Shown: positions 27,550 to 36,742, counted from the stretch's first letter. The stretch is 64,000 bases of DNA from MED-G105 sp050331095 (GCA_050331095.1 JBHJHE010000012.1:170421-234420), one strand, 5' to 3'. Notes: generated from the letters alone by a model not told the origin. Program-made: numbers and translations.

Positions 27550-28886
27550 TTGGCCGTTCGCAACTTCTCAACATCGACCGACGGCTCCATCGCCGTCATT
27601 GGCGCAGCGCTTCTCGCGCTCGGAATCGCCGCCGCCGGCGTCGCGATCGACTTCGCCCGCGGCGCCGCGGATCAAGCGCGGCTTCAGGCCGTCGCCGACG
27701 CCCTCGCCATGCGCGGCGCACGCGAGTTCGTCGTCGCCAACGCCGCCGCCGGCGCCATCGAGGCGTCGCTGCGTAGCGCCGCCCCCTCCTACTTCAGCGA
27801 CGCCGGCGGCGAATTCGACATCGAGCCCCGGGCCGACGCAGCGGCGAACCAGGTCGCCGTGACGCTGGAGCGCCCGGCGGCGGCGCGTCTGATCGCAGGT
27901 TTCGGCGGCGGGCCGGGCGTTATCCGCGCCGAGGCCGTCGCCGAAGCCGTGGGCGGCATGAACGTGTGCGTCATCGCCCTCGATCCTTCCGGCGAGCGCG
28001 CGCTCGACGCCTCCGTTTCGGCGGATCTCGAGGCGCCGAACTGCGCGCTGTTCTCGAACTCGACCGCTTCGTCGAGCGTCTCCACCTCCGGCGCGGCGAC
28101 GATCACGGCGGACCTCATCTGCTCGAGCGGCGGCTACGCCGGCGGGCCGTCGAGCTACCGGCCGACGCCCGTGACCGACTCGCCGACCCGCTTGCGGGCC
28201 GTGAGCCGCCGATCGTGGGCGGCTGCGACCATGTCGACCGCGTCGTCGGCGATCCGAACCTCCTGACGCGGACGGACGCCGCCGTCCGCTCGATCCGGGA
28301 GCTTGGCGCACGGACGGTCGGCGAAGCCGGCCTCGACCTCGAGGCGGAGCGTTCGCACGCCGTCCACGAAACGTTGAACCCCGGCGTTTACTGCGGCGGC
28401 CTGACGGTCGCGCCGAACGCCTTCGTTACGCTCAATCCCGGCGTATACGTGATGAAGAACGGCCCGCTGTTCGTCGAACTCGGCGGCCGGCTCGAAGGCG
28501 ACGGCGTCGGCTTCTACCTCACCGGAACGGACGCGGTCTTCCTCTTCTCCGCCGACAGCAAGATCTCGCTCGGTGCGCCGACGACGGGCCCGCTCGCGGG
28601 GCTTTTGTTTTTCGAGGATCGCGCCGCGCCGCTCGGCCGGCGCCATGCGATCTTCAGCGACGACGCCCGCCGCCTCCTCGGCACGTTCTATCTGCCGCGC
28701 GGCGAGTTGGCGGTCTCGACGATTTTCCCGGTGGCGGACCAGTCCGACTACACGGCGATCATCGCGCAAAAGCTCACATTGTTCGGCGGCCCGATGCTGA
28801 CGCTGAACACGGATTATCATCTATCTTCCGTGCCCACCCCTGAGGGCGTTGGCGCTGTCGGCGGTCGGGTTTTTCTGCGCGAGTAG
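27550..28886 (+). pseudogene. TadG-like pilus-associated protein, frameshifted
   Basis: Tad-type (Flp pilus) pseudopilin-like protein: one N-terminal membrane helix (SIAVIGAALLALGIAAAGVAIDFARG) and a long extracytoplasmic part. The first frame ends at 28266, but homology continues in another frame to 28886. The shift is placed at 28184/28185: adding one base there joins TDSP to DPLAGREPP, matching the paralogue at 28892-30184 (CPQTPDPLLGRAEP). The full product would be about 445 residues. It starts with TTG at 27550, with GGAG five bases upstream. It ends five bases from its paralogue, tail to tail. A base error or a recent null allele are both possible. Confidence 0.85.
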
Positions 28887-28891
28887 CCGGG

Positions 28892-30184
28892 TTAGTTCCG
28901 CAACACGATCTGCTCGCCGCCGTTCGAGAGCCCAGCGGGCACGGGAACGGCCGTTGAGGCGTAATCGGAGTTGAGCACGAGGTTGGCCCCGCCCAGGGTG
29001 CGGATCGTTCCGGCGACGATCGCGGTGTAGGCCGACGAGGCCGCCACCGCGCCGCCGCCCGGAATGTCGGCCTCGAAAACGCCGGCGGGCGCATAGATCG
29101 TGCCGACGAGCTTTGTCACGTTCGGGCTCGACACGGAGAAAACGTCCTGCCCAACGGCGCTCGCCGAGCGCCAGAACAGCATTCCCGCGAGGGGGCCTGT
29201 TTCGCGCGCCGAGAGGCTCACATTAGCGGTTCCGGAGATCGCCGCCGACGCCGCGTCGCCGGCGAAGAAGAAGCTGACGTCGACGCCGGTGACGGTCGCG
29301 CCGCCCTGGATCGTCAAGGCGCTGTCGACGATGAAGTACTCGCCCGGCGCGAAGTCGACGGTCGCGCTCTCGGCCACTTTCAGGCCGGCGCAATAAACGC
29401 CGGGCGTCGCGGTCGCGCTCGTCGAGCCGCCGAAATTGGAGGTGAGCCCTGTATCGCACGCGCCTGGCGTCGGCTCGGCGCGGCCGAGCAGCGGGTCCGG
29501 CGTCTGCGGACAATTCTCCAGCGGCGTGCGGCTGAAGTTGCCCGGCGAACCGGCGTAGCCGCCGCTCGAACAGATGATGTCGGCGGTGATGAGCGCGGAT
29601 CCGGCGGCGGCAAGCGCGTTCGCCGTGGTGGCGTTCGCGAAGACGCCGCAGCCATTGCCGGTGATCCGCGATGCGCCGGCCGACGAGACCGCCTCGCCGG
29701 GGCCGGGCGCGAGGCCCAGGACGCAGATATTGCCGCTTGAGACGAGCTGCGCCGTGGCGCTCGCCTCCACCTTCAGCGGATTGCGATAGAGGGTCGTCAG
29801 CATGGTGGGCGTCCACTCGAAGGCGATGCGCACGGTCATGGAGCGCGCGGCGACGTGGGCGGCGGGGACCGCCGTCGCGCCTTGCGCCCCGGCGTCCGCG
29901 GCCCGCTCCAGCGCCGCGGCGCTGGCGACGTTCTCCGCGACGCTCGCCGCGCTCGACAGCGACATCTGCCGCGCGCCGAGGATCGCGGCGGCGTCCGCCG
30001 CGTCCTGAAGCGAAATGCGGAACGTGGCGTAACGCCCGTAATCGATCGCCGCGCCCGCGACGCCGATCAAGAGCGGGGCCAGGACGGCGAACAGCAGCGC
30101 AACATTGCCGTGGTCGCGACGGGCGAAGCGGGTCGGGAGTGCGATCAAGGCCGTCGACCTGTCGGCTGCTGGGCGTGCGATCAT
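28892..30184 (-). CDS. TadG-like pilus-associated protein (intact paralogue)
   Basis: A 430-residue membrane-anchored protein: a TadE/TadG-type N-terminal helix (GNVALLFAVLAPLLIGVAGAAIDYGRY) followed by an extracytoplasmic domain rich in small residues. It shares several blocks with the convergent gene at 27550-28886: ICSSGGYAG, PGVYCAGL, TGPLAGMLFW, AYTAIVAGTIRTLGG and LNSDYASTAVPVP. It is expected at the cell surface or in the Flp pilus apparatus. No other tad genes are in the window. ATG at 30184 is preferred over a TTG at 30199; no strong ribosome site is seen. Confidence 0.88.
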   Translation of the reverse strand: MIARPAADRSTALIALPTRFARRDHGNVALLFAVLAPLLIGVAGAAIDYGRYATFRISLQDAADAAAILGARQMSLSSAASVAENVASAAALERAADAGAQGATAVPAAHVAARSMTVRIAFEWTPTMLTTLYRNPLKVEASATAQLVSSGNICVLGLAPGPGEAVSSAGASRITGNGCGVFANATTANALAAAGSALITADIICSSGGYAGSPGNFSRTPLENCPQTPDPLLGRAEPTPGACDTGLTSNFGGSTSATATPGVYCAGLKVAESATVDFAPGEYFIVDSALTIQGGATVTGVDVSFFFAGDAASAAISGTANVSLSARETGPLAGMLFWRSASAVGQDVFSVSSPNVTKLVGTIYAPAGVFEADIPGGGAVAASSAYTAIVAGTIRTLGGANLVLNSDYASTAVPVPAGLSNGGEQIVLRN

Positions 30185-30272
30185 GACGATGCGCGTCAAT
30201 GTTTACGATTTCGTACCGAACGTCCTGATCCGCCGGCTTGACCGGGCGCGCGACCTTCGCGATCCCGCTGCG

Positions 30273-30974
30273 ATGCGGTTTCCCTCGCCATTGCAGCGCT
30301 GCGTCCTCGAGCGTCGCTACAAACGCTTTCTCGCCGACGTCGCGTTCGAAGACGGGTCGCGGGCGACGGCGCACTGTCCCAATCCGGGCTCGATGATGGG
30401 CGTTGCGCCGGCGAACGCGCCGGCCTGGGTGTCGACGTCGGCGTCGAAGACGCGGAAACTGCCCCTGACGCTGGAGCTCGTCGACGTCGACGGGGGACTG
30501 GTCGCCATCAACACCAACAATCCGAACAAAATCGCCGCCGAGGCGATCGCCGCGGGCCGCGTCGCGGAACTGCCCGCCGACGCGACGCTGCGGCGGGAGG
30601 TTCCCTACGGCGCGTCGAGCCGCATCGACATTCTGCTTGAGGCCGACGACGGCGCGCAGACCTTCGTTGAGGTCAAGAACGTTCATCTGATGCGCGAGGC
30701 CGGCCTCGCGGAGTTTCCGGACAGCGTCACGGCGCGCGGCGCAAAGCACCTGCGCGAGCTCGCCGCGGTCGCCGCCGCGGGCGCGCGGGCGGTGATGTTT
30801 TTCGTGGTGCAGCGCAGCGATTGCGTTCGCTTCCGGCCGGCCGCCGATCTCGACCCGACCTACGCCCGAACCCTCGCCGAGGCGGCGAACGCCGGCGTTG
30901 AACTCATTTGCTACGATTGCGAGATATCGACTGAAGACATAACCCTGCGCCGACCGCTCGCGATCGAGCTTTGA
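30273..30974 (+). CDS. sfsA: DNA-binding / sugar fermentation stimulation protein SfsA
   Basis: A 233-residue protein of the SfsA family, known as a DNA-binding nuclease-like fold (OB domain plus PD-(D/E)xK-like domain). Typical segments are LERRYKRFLADV, ATAHCPNPGSM, INTNNPNK, YGASSRIDILL, FVEVKNVHL and GAKHLREL. Its function is poorly understood. ATG at 30273 gives the family length and N-terminus (MRFPSPLQRC); an upstream ATG at 30189 would add 28 residues. map follows on the same strand. Confidence 0.94.
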   Translation: MRFPSPLQRCVLERRYKRFLADVAFEDGSRATAHCPNPGSMMGVAPANAPAWVSTSASKTRKLPLTLELVDVDGGLVAINTNNPNKIAAEAIAAGRVAELPADATLRREVPYGASSRIDILLEADDGAQTFVEVKNVHLMREAGLAEFPDSVTARGAKHLRELAAVAAAGARAVMFFVVQRSDCVRFRPAADLDPTYARTLAEAANAGVELICYDCEISTEDITLRRPLAIEL

Positions 30975-31013
30975 TTGGCGCGAGGCCTTTACGCATCCCG
31001 GGAGACCGCCCTC

Positions 31014-31883
31014 ATGCCGCTTAGCGACGCCCCCGCCGTCGACGACCTGGAACCGACAAGCGTCGACGTGCGCGACGGCCGCATCAAGCGCCACGGGCCG
31101 GAAGGCTTCGAAGGCATGCGCCGCGCCGGCGCCCTCGCCGCCTCCTGCCTCGACATGCTGGGTCCCCATGTGCGGCCGGGCGTGTCGACCGAGGCCATCG
31201 ACGACCTCGTGCGCGAGTTCGTGCTCGACCACGGCGCCCTGTCGGCGACGATCGGCTATCGCGGCTACCGCCACGCCACGTGCATTTCGCTCAACCACGT
31301 CATCTGCCACGGCATTCCGTCGGAGAAGACGCTGAAGAACGGCGACATCATGAACATCGACGTCACCGTCATCGTCGACGGCTGGCATGGCGACACCAGC
31401 CGCATGTTCTACGCCGGCGAGCCGAAGGTGAAGGCGCGCCGGCTCGTGGAGACGACCTATGCGGCGATGATGGCGGGCGTCGAGGCGGTGAAGCCCGGCG
31501 CGACGTTGCGCGACATCGGCCGCGCGATCCAGACGCTCGCCGAGGCCGAAGGTTTCTCCGTCGTGCGCGATTTTTGCGGCCACGGCCTTGGCCGCGTCTT
31601 CCACGACGCGCCGAACGTCGTTCACTATGCGGAGTATCGCGACCGGCTCCACGGCGTCCACCGCGCGCCGGAGACGCGGCTCGAACCCGGCATGTTTTTC
31701 ACCGTCGAACCGATGATCAATGACGGCAAGCCGGACGTGAAGCTCCTGAAAGACGGCTGGACCGCCGTCTCGCGCGACAAATCCCTCTCCGCCCAGTTCG
31801 AACACTCCATCGGCGTTACGGAGGACGGCGTCGAGATCTTCACCCAATCGCCGGCCGGCCGGCGCTGTCCGCCCTACGCGTGA
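31014..31883 (+). CDS. map: Type I methionine aminopeptidase
   Basis: Removes the initiator methionine from nascent proteins. The 289-residue product has all five metal ligands visible: two Asp in NIDVTVIVDGWHGDTSRMF, His in GHGLGRVFHD, Glu in FTVEPMI and Glu in FEHSIGV, plus the substrate His in VICHGIPS. A 30-residue N-terminal extension precedes the core. ATG at 31014 has GGAG nine bases upstream. The stop overlaps the radC start as GTGA. Confidence 0.97.
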   Translation: MPLSDAPAVDDLEPTSVDVRDGRIKRHGPEGFEGMRRAGALAASCLDMLGPHVRPGVSTEAIDDLVREFVLDHGALSATIGYRGYRHATCISLNHVICHGIPSEKTLKNGDIMNIDVTVIVDGWHGDTSRMFYAGEPKVKARRLVETTYAAMMAGVEAVKPGATLRDIGRAIQTLAEAEGFSVVRDFCGHGLGRVFHDAPNVVHYAEYRDRLHGVHRAPETRLEPGMFFTVEPMINDGKPDVKLLKDGWTAVSRDKSLSAQFEHSIGVTEDGVEIFTQSPAGRRCPPYA

Positions 31884-32584
31884 GCGCGTCGGCGCGCGAC
31901 GAAGGAGAGCCGGCGAACCACGCCGCCGGGCACCGCGAGCGGTTGCGACGGCGCTTCGCCCGCGCCGGCGTCGAGGCGCTGCACGATTACGAACTGTTGG
32001 AGCTCGTCCTTTTTCGCGCCATTCCGCGCCGCGACGTCAAACCGCTCGCGAAGACGCTGATCGCGACCTTCGGCGGCTTCGCCGAAACCCTGGCCGCGCC
32101 GGTCTCGCGCCTCAAGGAAGTCAAAGGCGTCTCCGACGCCGTTGCGGGCGAGCTCAAGGTCGTTCACGCCGCCGCGGTGAAACTGACCCAGGCGCGGGTG
32201 CTCCAACGGCCCGTGATCTCGTCCTGGGGCGATCTTCTGGCCTATTGCCGCGCGGCGATGGCCGACGAAAAGATCGAACAGTTCCGGATTTTGTTCCTGG
32301 ACAGAAAGAACATCCTGATCGCCGACGAAGTGCAGCAGCGCGGCACGGTCGACCACACGCCGGTCTATCCGCGTGAGGTCGTCAAGCGGGCCCTGGAGCT
32401 CGCCGCTTCGGCGATCATCCTCGTCCACAACCACCCGTCGGGGGATCCGACGCCAAGCCGCGCGGACATCGAGATGACCAATCAGATCGTCAACGCCGCC
32501 CGCGCGCTCGGCCTCAGCGTCCACGACCACGTCGTTATCGGGCACCGCAAAGAGGCGAGCTTCAAGGCCCTCGGACTGTTGTAG
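31880..32584 (+). CDS. radC: RadC family JAB/MPN-domain protein
   Basis: A 234-residue protein: N-terminal helix-hairpin-helix-like region (DYELLELVLFRAIPRRD, VKGVSDAVAGELK) and a C-terminal JAMM metal site, HNHPSGDPTPSRAD, with Glu further upstream. Historically linked to DNA repair; its actual role is uncertain. GTG 31880 overlaps the map stop. A decayed copy of its 3' portion lies at 34607-34778 in the same orientation. Confidence 0.94.
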   Translation: MSASARDEGEPANHAAGHRERLRRRFARAGVEALHDYELLELVLFRAIPRRDVKPLAKTLIATFGGFAETLAAPVSRLKEVKGVSDAVAGELKVVHAAAVKLTQARVLQRPVISSWGDLLAYCRAAMADEKIEQFRILFLDRKNILIADEVQQRGTVDHTPVYPREVVKRALELAASAIILVHNHPSGDPTPSRADIEMTNQIVNAARALGLSVHDHVVIGHRKEASFKALGLL

Positions 32585-32585
32585 C

Positions 32586-32627
32586 AACGGTTCTCGCGCG
32601 GAAAGACCGCGTAGGCCGGCGACCGTT
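32586..32627. terminator. Structured spacer between convergent radC and oxygenase genes
   Basis: Nested inverted repeats: outer AACGGT/ACCGTT (32586-32591 and 32622-32627), inner CGCGG-AAAGA-CCGCG (32597-32611). The position between convergent stops suits a bidirectional terminator, but no U-tract is seen. Confidence 0.35.
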
Positions 32628-32632
32628 CAGGA

Positions 32633-33466
32633 TTAGAAGCGCCGCGCCAGCCGCACGAGGCGGCGGGCCATGAATGGCGGAAAATATTCCGTAATCAGTT
32701 CTTCGGATTTCACTCGCCGGTCGGCCTTATCGTCTGAGTCGGGACGAACGCGGAATTGCTTGGTTTTCGCGGATGAGGCTTCGTTCCAGGTGGCCGTGTA
32801 ATAGTAAAGCGCGATCGAGCGCCGGCTCACCCCGTCCGGATGGGCCACGGGCCGCGGGTTTCCGTGCCAGCTTTCGGAGGTGGTCGTAAAGACGACGGCG
32901 CGGTTGAACACCGGATCGATGATCCGGACGGCGGTTTTCATCTCGCGATCCCAAAGCTCAAGCTGGCCGCCATAGTCCGGCCGCCAGTCCTCGTTCAGAT
33001 AGATAAGGACGTTGAGGCGGCGCTCCAGATCCATCCGCTGGTGATGATTAAAATCAGCGTGCACGGATAAATTACCGCCCTGCCTGACTTCGTGAAATCC
33101 CGCACCAAGAAAATAGGGGTCCGGAATCAGTCCCTTGAGGCCAGTGAGATTCTCAAGAAAGCGCACGAACGGACGCGTGTTGAAAGCGTAGAACAGGGAG
33201 GCGAGCTCCGGCGTCAGATAATCCGGATTGAAGCTCGCGTTGCCACGCTCCTGGGCGCGGTCGAAGACGCGACCGTCCGGGTCCGTCCCGGAGGGAAAAT
33301 GCGCAAGACAGTAATCAAGGATCGCTGGCGGCAGGAAATCGTCGATAGCGACATGGGGAAACGGCTCCGCGGCGGCGTAGGCTGCGCTTAACTCAACGCC
33401 CTTGTCCGCGTTGGCGTCGGGATCGAACTTAAACGGCGGGCTCACGCCTGCCTGCAGGTACGCCAT
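32633..33466 (-). CDS. 2OG-Fe(II) oxygenase (prolyl 4-hydroxylase-like)
   Basis: A 277-residue cytoplasmic dioxygenase. The double-stranded beta-helix metal triad is seen as HADFNHH (His and Asp) and WHGNPRPV (distal His), with the 2-oxoglutarate Arg in SRRSIALYYYT. It resembles the P4H-type oxygenases found beside sulfotransferases and glycosyltransferases, where they may modify proteins or surface sugars; the substrate is unknown. ATG at 33466 has GAGTGAG upstream. The sulfotransferase gene lies just upstream on the same strand, making a two-gene unit. Confidence 0.9.
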   Translation of the reverse strand: MAYLQAGVSPPFKFDPDANADKGVELSAAYAAAEPFPHVAIDDFLPPAILDYCLAHFPSGTDPDGRVFDRAQERGNASFNPDYLTPELASLFYAFNTRPFVRFLENLTGLKGLIPDPYFLGAGFHEVRQGGNLSVHADFNHHQRMDLERRLNVLIYLNEDWRPDYGGQLELWDREMKTAVRIIDPVFNRAVVFTTTSESWHGNPRPVAHPDGVSRRSIALYYYTATWNEASSAKTKQFRVRPDSDDKADRRVKSEELITEYFPPFMARRLVRLARRF

Positions 33467-33503
33467 CGAACGTCTCACTCGCACGGATGTTTCGGCGACC
33501 GGA

Positions 33504-34394
33504 TTATAGGACGATCCCCCAGGTCTTTTCCACGTCGATCCCATAGTCGTCGCGCAATCGGCGAAGATCCGGCCTCAGGACGTCAAGAAGCTGCGCGCTC
33601 TCGTCGGAGGTCAACGCGAAGCGGCCCTCGACCTTTTCGGTTTTGCGCAAGCCGTTGCGCAGCCTCACGCGCGCGCGCTCAGGCACGACGGCTCCGTAGA
33701 GCGCCTTCAAGGGGCCGACGCCGGCGACGGCGGACCAGGCGGCCGGCATCTCGTCCAGCCGGCGCACGTCGCGTTTGCGGTTGCGCGCGTCGACGCCCGG
33801 CGGCAGGAGCGACGGATCGAGGTCGAGATAAGCGCAAAGATCCGCCATCGTCTGGTCCGGCGCCGCTGACAACGTCTCAAGAACGACGATCTTCAGCCGG
33901 CTGGCGTCGACGAAGTCACGATACTGATCAAGTTGTGCAGCGTAGCGCGCGACGTCTAGAGACAGACGCGAAACCCCGGCGTCGAGACCGTGATCAGGCC
34001 TGTCCGACGGGCGCTGGCCGAGCTCCTTGCCGGTGCGCTGGACGTGGCGGGCGTGGGACTCGATCCGCCGTAGGGGATGGCGCACTGCGTATATGAGGCG
34101 TATCTCGCAGCCATGCGTCCGCTCGAAAGCGCGCATGCGCTCTGCGACGTCCGACGCATGCGGATACTTGGCGTAGTCGGTGCTGCCCTCTATCGCGAGG
34201 CGATGACGCTCCGGGTCGAACGAAAACAGGCTTTCGTACCAGTCCGCGCCCTTGGCGTGGATCTCCTCAAATGCGAAGAACCCGGGCTCTTTCGGTTGCG
34301 CCGCCGCAACGTGTGGATGCCGCGCGAGATTGTCGACGATCGTCGTCGTGCCGGCCTTCATAGCGCCAATGACGATCGCGAAACGTTTGACCAC
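33504..34394 (-). CDS. Sulfotransferase family protein
   Basis: A 296-residue PAPS-dependent sulfotransferase. The 5'-phosphosulfate loop reads IVIGAMKAGTTT near the N-terminus and the 3'-phosphate-binding segment is IYAVRHPLRRIESH (about residues 100-113). FFAFEEIHAKGADWYESLF matches the heparan/NodH-type family. The acceptor is unknown; a surface polysaccharide or lipid is plausible. Together with the downstream 2OG oxygenase it forms a small cassette between two radC-derived sequences. Confidence 0.92.
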   Translation of the reverse strand: MVKRFAIVIGAMKAGTTTIVDNLARHPHVAAAQPKEPGFFAFEEIHAKGADWYESLFSFDPERHRLAIEGSTDYAKYPHASDVAERMRAFERTHGCEIRLIYAVRHPLRRIESHARHVQRTGKELGQRPSDRPDHGLDAGVSRLSLDVARYAAQLDQYRDFVDASRLKIVVLETLSAAPDQTMADLCAYLDLDPSLLPPGVDARNRKRDVRRLDEMPAAWSAVAGVGPLKALYGAVVPERARVRLRNGLRKTEKVEGRFALTSDESAQLLDVLRPDLRRLRDDYGIDVEKTWGIVL

Positions 34395-34606
34395 GGGAAG
34401 GGTGGGCTTTCCTCAGACTGTCCGGTCCGTTGTCTAGCCCGACGGTCCTCTCGGACTCCAACGATAATGCGCGGGCGCGAAAAGAAATGCGCCGGAAGGC
34501 CGCCGACGACCGTCGCGCCGTCAATGTCCTTGTCGACGTCGTTGATAGATAGATTCGCGCCGCGGCCGATGAAGCGCCGCTTTCAGATCCACGTTTCGGA
34601 TGCGAT

Positions 34607-34778
34607 AGCAGCGCGGCACGGTCGACGACAGGCCCGTCTACCCGCGTAACGTCGTCAAGCAGGCGCTGGAGTTCGCCGCTTCGGCGATCATCCTGGTCCA
34701 CAACCACCCGTCAGGGGATCCGACACCGAGCGGCGTTGACATTGAGACGACCAGTAGATCGTCAACGCCGCCCGCGCG
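34607..34778 (+). pseudogene. radC 3'-fragment (decayed duplicate)
   Basis: Nucleotide-level match to 32332-32505 of the intact radC, for example GCAGCGCGGCACGGTCGAC, GTCCACAACCACCCGTC and ATCGTCAACGCCGCCCGCGCG. Translation gives QRGTVDDRPVYPRNVVKQ and keeps HNHPSGDPTPS. It is preceded immediately by TAG, and one base is missing near 34755, so it cannot make a functional protein. It lies in the same orientation as radC, about 2.3 kb away. Confidence 0.92.
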
Positions 34779-34918
34779 TTCGCGCAAAGGCGAGGCCAAA
34801 AATTCGATAGTCGAAACAATTCTGACGAAAACTTATTTATGGTGATTTTTTTCGCCGAAATTACAACGACTTAATCGGACAAAGCCCCGCGTGAGGAATT
34901 TTCAGCCCAATATCGCTT

Positions 34919-34924
34919 TATAAT
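34919..34924 (+). promoter_or_regulatory. Candidate -10 for the betaine operon
   Basis: A perfect TATAAT in an AT-rich zone about 120 bases before the glycine methyltransferase start. No good -35 is visible at 16-18 bases, so an activator may be needed, or the true promoter differs. Confidence 0.35.
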
Positions 34925-35042
34925 TCGAAGAGTTTCGCTAGTGTCGCACTGCACCGTTCGTTCGCCGGCTTGAGTTTCCGCGCCCGCCGAAAAACGGCGG
35001 AGCCCGTCGTAGGCGTGCTCCCACTCAAAGAGAGGCAACGTC

Positions 35043-35891
35043 ATGAGTTACAAATCGTCTTCGACGTCGCCTGTCGACGATCGCGTCGCAGCGCCGGCGC
35101 ACAGGCAGGGGCATGGGCAGGATTTCGGCGCCGATCCCCTGGAGGTCCGCGAGACCGACCACTATCAGGCTGAATACGTCCAGAGCTTCGTCGAAAAATG
35201 GGATGAACTCATCGACTGGGACGCCCGCGCGGAAAGCGAGGGCCGGTTCTTCATCGATATGCTCCGTGCGCGCGACAAAACCCGCATTCTCGACGCGGCC
35301 ACGGGAACCGGCTTCCATTCAGTACAATTGATAAAGGCGGGCTTCGACGTCGTCAGCGTCGACGGTTCGGCCGAAATGCTCGCCAAAGCGTTCGACAATG
35401 CGCGCCGCCGCGGCGTCATCCTCAAAACAACGCATGCTGACTGGCGATGGCTCAATCGCGACCTGGCCGGCAAGTTCGACGCCGTCGTATGCCTTGGCAA
35501 CTCGTTCACGCTCCTTTTCGACGAGCAGGATCGCAGACGGGCGCTTGCCGAGTTCTACGCGGCGCTGAAACACGACGGCCTTTTGATTTTGGACCAACGA
35601 AACTACGACGCCATTCTGGACGTCGGCTTCGATTCCAAACACAAGTATTACTACTGCGGCGACCGCGTCACCGCGGAGCCCGCGCACATGGACGACACGC
35701 TCGCGCGGTTCAAATACGAGTTCTCGGACAAGTCCGTTTACCACCTCAACATGTTTCCGCTGCGGAAAAAGTACGTACGGGATCTGATGCTGGAAAGCGG
35801 TTTTCGGAACATAACGACGTATGGAGACTTTCAGGAGACCTACGCTGACCACGATCCGGACTTCTTCGTCCACATAGCGGAGAAGGACTAG
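35043..35891 (+). CDS. Glycine/sarcosine N-methyltransferase
   Basis: Methylates glycine to sarcosine and dimethylglycine with S-adenosylmethionine, the first part of de novo betaine synthesis in halophiles. The 282-residue product has the family N-terminal segment ETDHYQAEYVQSFVEKWDELI (split here at the usual site), SAM motif I RILDAATGTGF (residues 81-91), and HADWRWLNRDL, VVCLGNSFTLL and ILDQRNYD. GAGAGG lies upstream of the ATG. The second methyltransferase follows by five bases, so the pair is one operon; salt-responsive control is expected but not visible. Confidence 0.93.
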   Translation: MSYKSSSTSPVDDRVAAPAHRQGHGQDFGADPLEVRETDHYQAEYVQSFVEKWDELIDWDARAESEGRFFIDMLRARDKTRILDAATGTGFHSVQLIKAGFDVVSVDGSAEMLAKAFDNARRRGVILKTTHADWRWLNRDLAGKFDAVVCLGNSFTLLFDEQDRRRALAEFYAALKHDGLLILDQRNYDAILDVGFDSKHKYYYCGDRVTAEPAHMDDTLARFKYEFSDKSVYHLNMFPLRKKYVRDLMLESGFRNITTYGDFQETYADHDPDFFVHIAEKD

Positions 35892-35895
35892 GGCC

Positions 35896-36732
35896 ATGGA
35901 CAGCGCCGCCGCGACGAACGTCGCCGAAGCCTATTACGACAGTCCCGACGCCGACGCGTTCTACTCGGCGATCTGGGGCGGCGAAGACATTCATGTCGGG
36001 ATATACGAGGACGGCGATACGATAGCCGAGGCGAGCCGGCGGACGGTCGCGCACATGGCGGCGCGGCTGCAGGGCCTCGGGCCCGAGGCGCGCGTCCTCG
36101 ATCTCGGGTCGGGCTACGGCGGCGCGGCGCGGTTCCTGGCCTCGCGTTTCGGGGCCCATGTCACGTGCGTGAACCTCTCGGACGTCGAGAACGAGCGGAA
36201 CCGCGAACTGACCGCGGCGCGCGGCCTTTCCGACCGCATCAAGATCGTCCACGGCGCGTTCGAGGACGCGCCGGAGCCCGACGCCGCCTTCGACGTCGTC
36301 TGGTCGCAGGACGCGTTCCTGCACTCGGCGGACCGTCGCAAAGCGTTATCCGAGGCGCATCGAACGCTGAAGCCGGGCGGCGAACTGATCTTCACCGATC
36401 CCATGCAGATCGACGCGCTTGAAGACGCGTCCGTGTTGCGTCCGATCTACGACCGCATTCATCTCGAAAACCTGGCGACGGTCGAGTTCTATCGGTCCGC
36501 CCTCGCGGAGCTCGGCATGGAGGAGGTCGGGATCGAGTTGATGACCGATCAGCTCACGATGCATTACGCCCGCGTTCGAGCGGAGCTGGAGAAGAACCGC
36601 GAGACTTATCAGGGACGCATCAGCGGCGACTACATCGAGCGGATGCTCTCGGGCCTGTCGAACTGGGTCGACGCCGGCCGCGCCGCCCACCTCGTCTGGG
36701 GCGTCCTGCACTTCCGCAAGGCCGGCGCATAG
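35896..36732 (+). CDS. Sarcosine/dimethylglycine N-methyltransferase
   Basis: Completes betaine synthesis by methylating sarcosine and dimethylglycine. The 278-residue class I methyltransferase has VLDLGSGYGG (residues 67-76) as SAM motif I, FDVVWSQDAFLHS and LKPGGELIFTDPMQ. The N-terminal AEAYYDSPDADAFYSAIWGGEDIHVGIY is typical of the SDMT family. Its closeness to the glycine methyltransferase leaves little doubt about the role. Confidence 0.93.
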   Translation: MDSAAATNVAEAYYDSPDADAFYSAIWGGEDIHVGIYEDGDTIAEASRRTVAHMAARLQGLGPEARVLDLGSGYGGAARFLASRFGAHVTCVNLSDVENERNRELTAARGLSDRIKIVHGAFEDAPEPDAAFDVVWSQDAFLHSADRRKALSEAHRTLKPGGELIFTDPMQIDALEDASVLRPIYDRIHLENLATVEFYRSALAELGMEEVGIELMTDQLTMHYARVRAELEKNRETYQGRISGDYIERMLSGLSNWVDAGRAAHLVWGVLHFRKAGA

Positions 36733-36742
36733 GCCTTGGCCC

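Larger units (their letters stand above)
34395..35042. other. Long intergenic region with radC relic and AT-rich promoter zone
   Basis: 648 bases without an intact gene. 34395-34600 shows nothing recognisable. 34607-34778 is a radC relic. 34790-34970 is much more AT-rich than its surroundings, with a perfect TATAAT at 34919-34924, and probably carries the promoter for the betaine operon. Confidence 0.6.

Noticed and set aside
29223..31847. An 874-codon open frame on the minus strand across sfsA and map
   Set aside because: Antisense artefact of GC-rich codon use; sfsA, map and the TadG-like gene on the other frames are well supported.
34607..34778. A short functional JAMM-domain gene
   Set aside because: A stop immediately precedes the homologous part and one base is missing near its end; it is better read as a radC relic.
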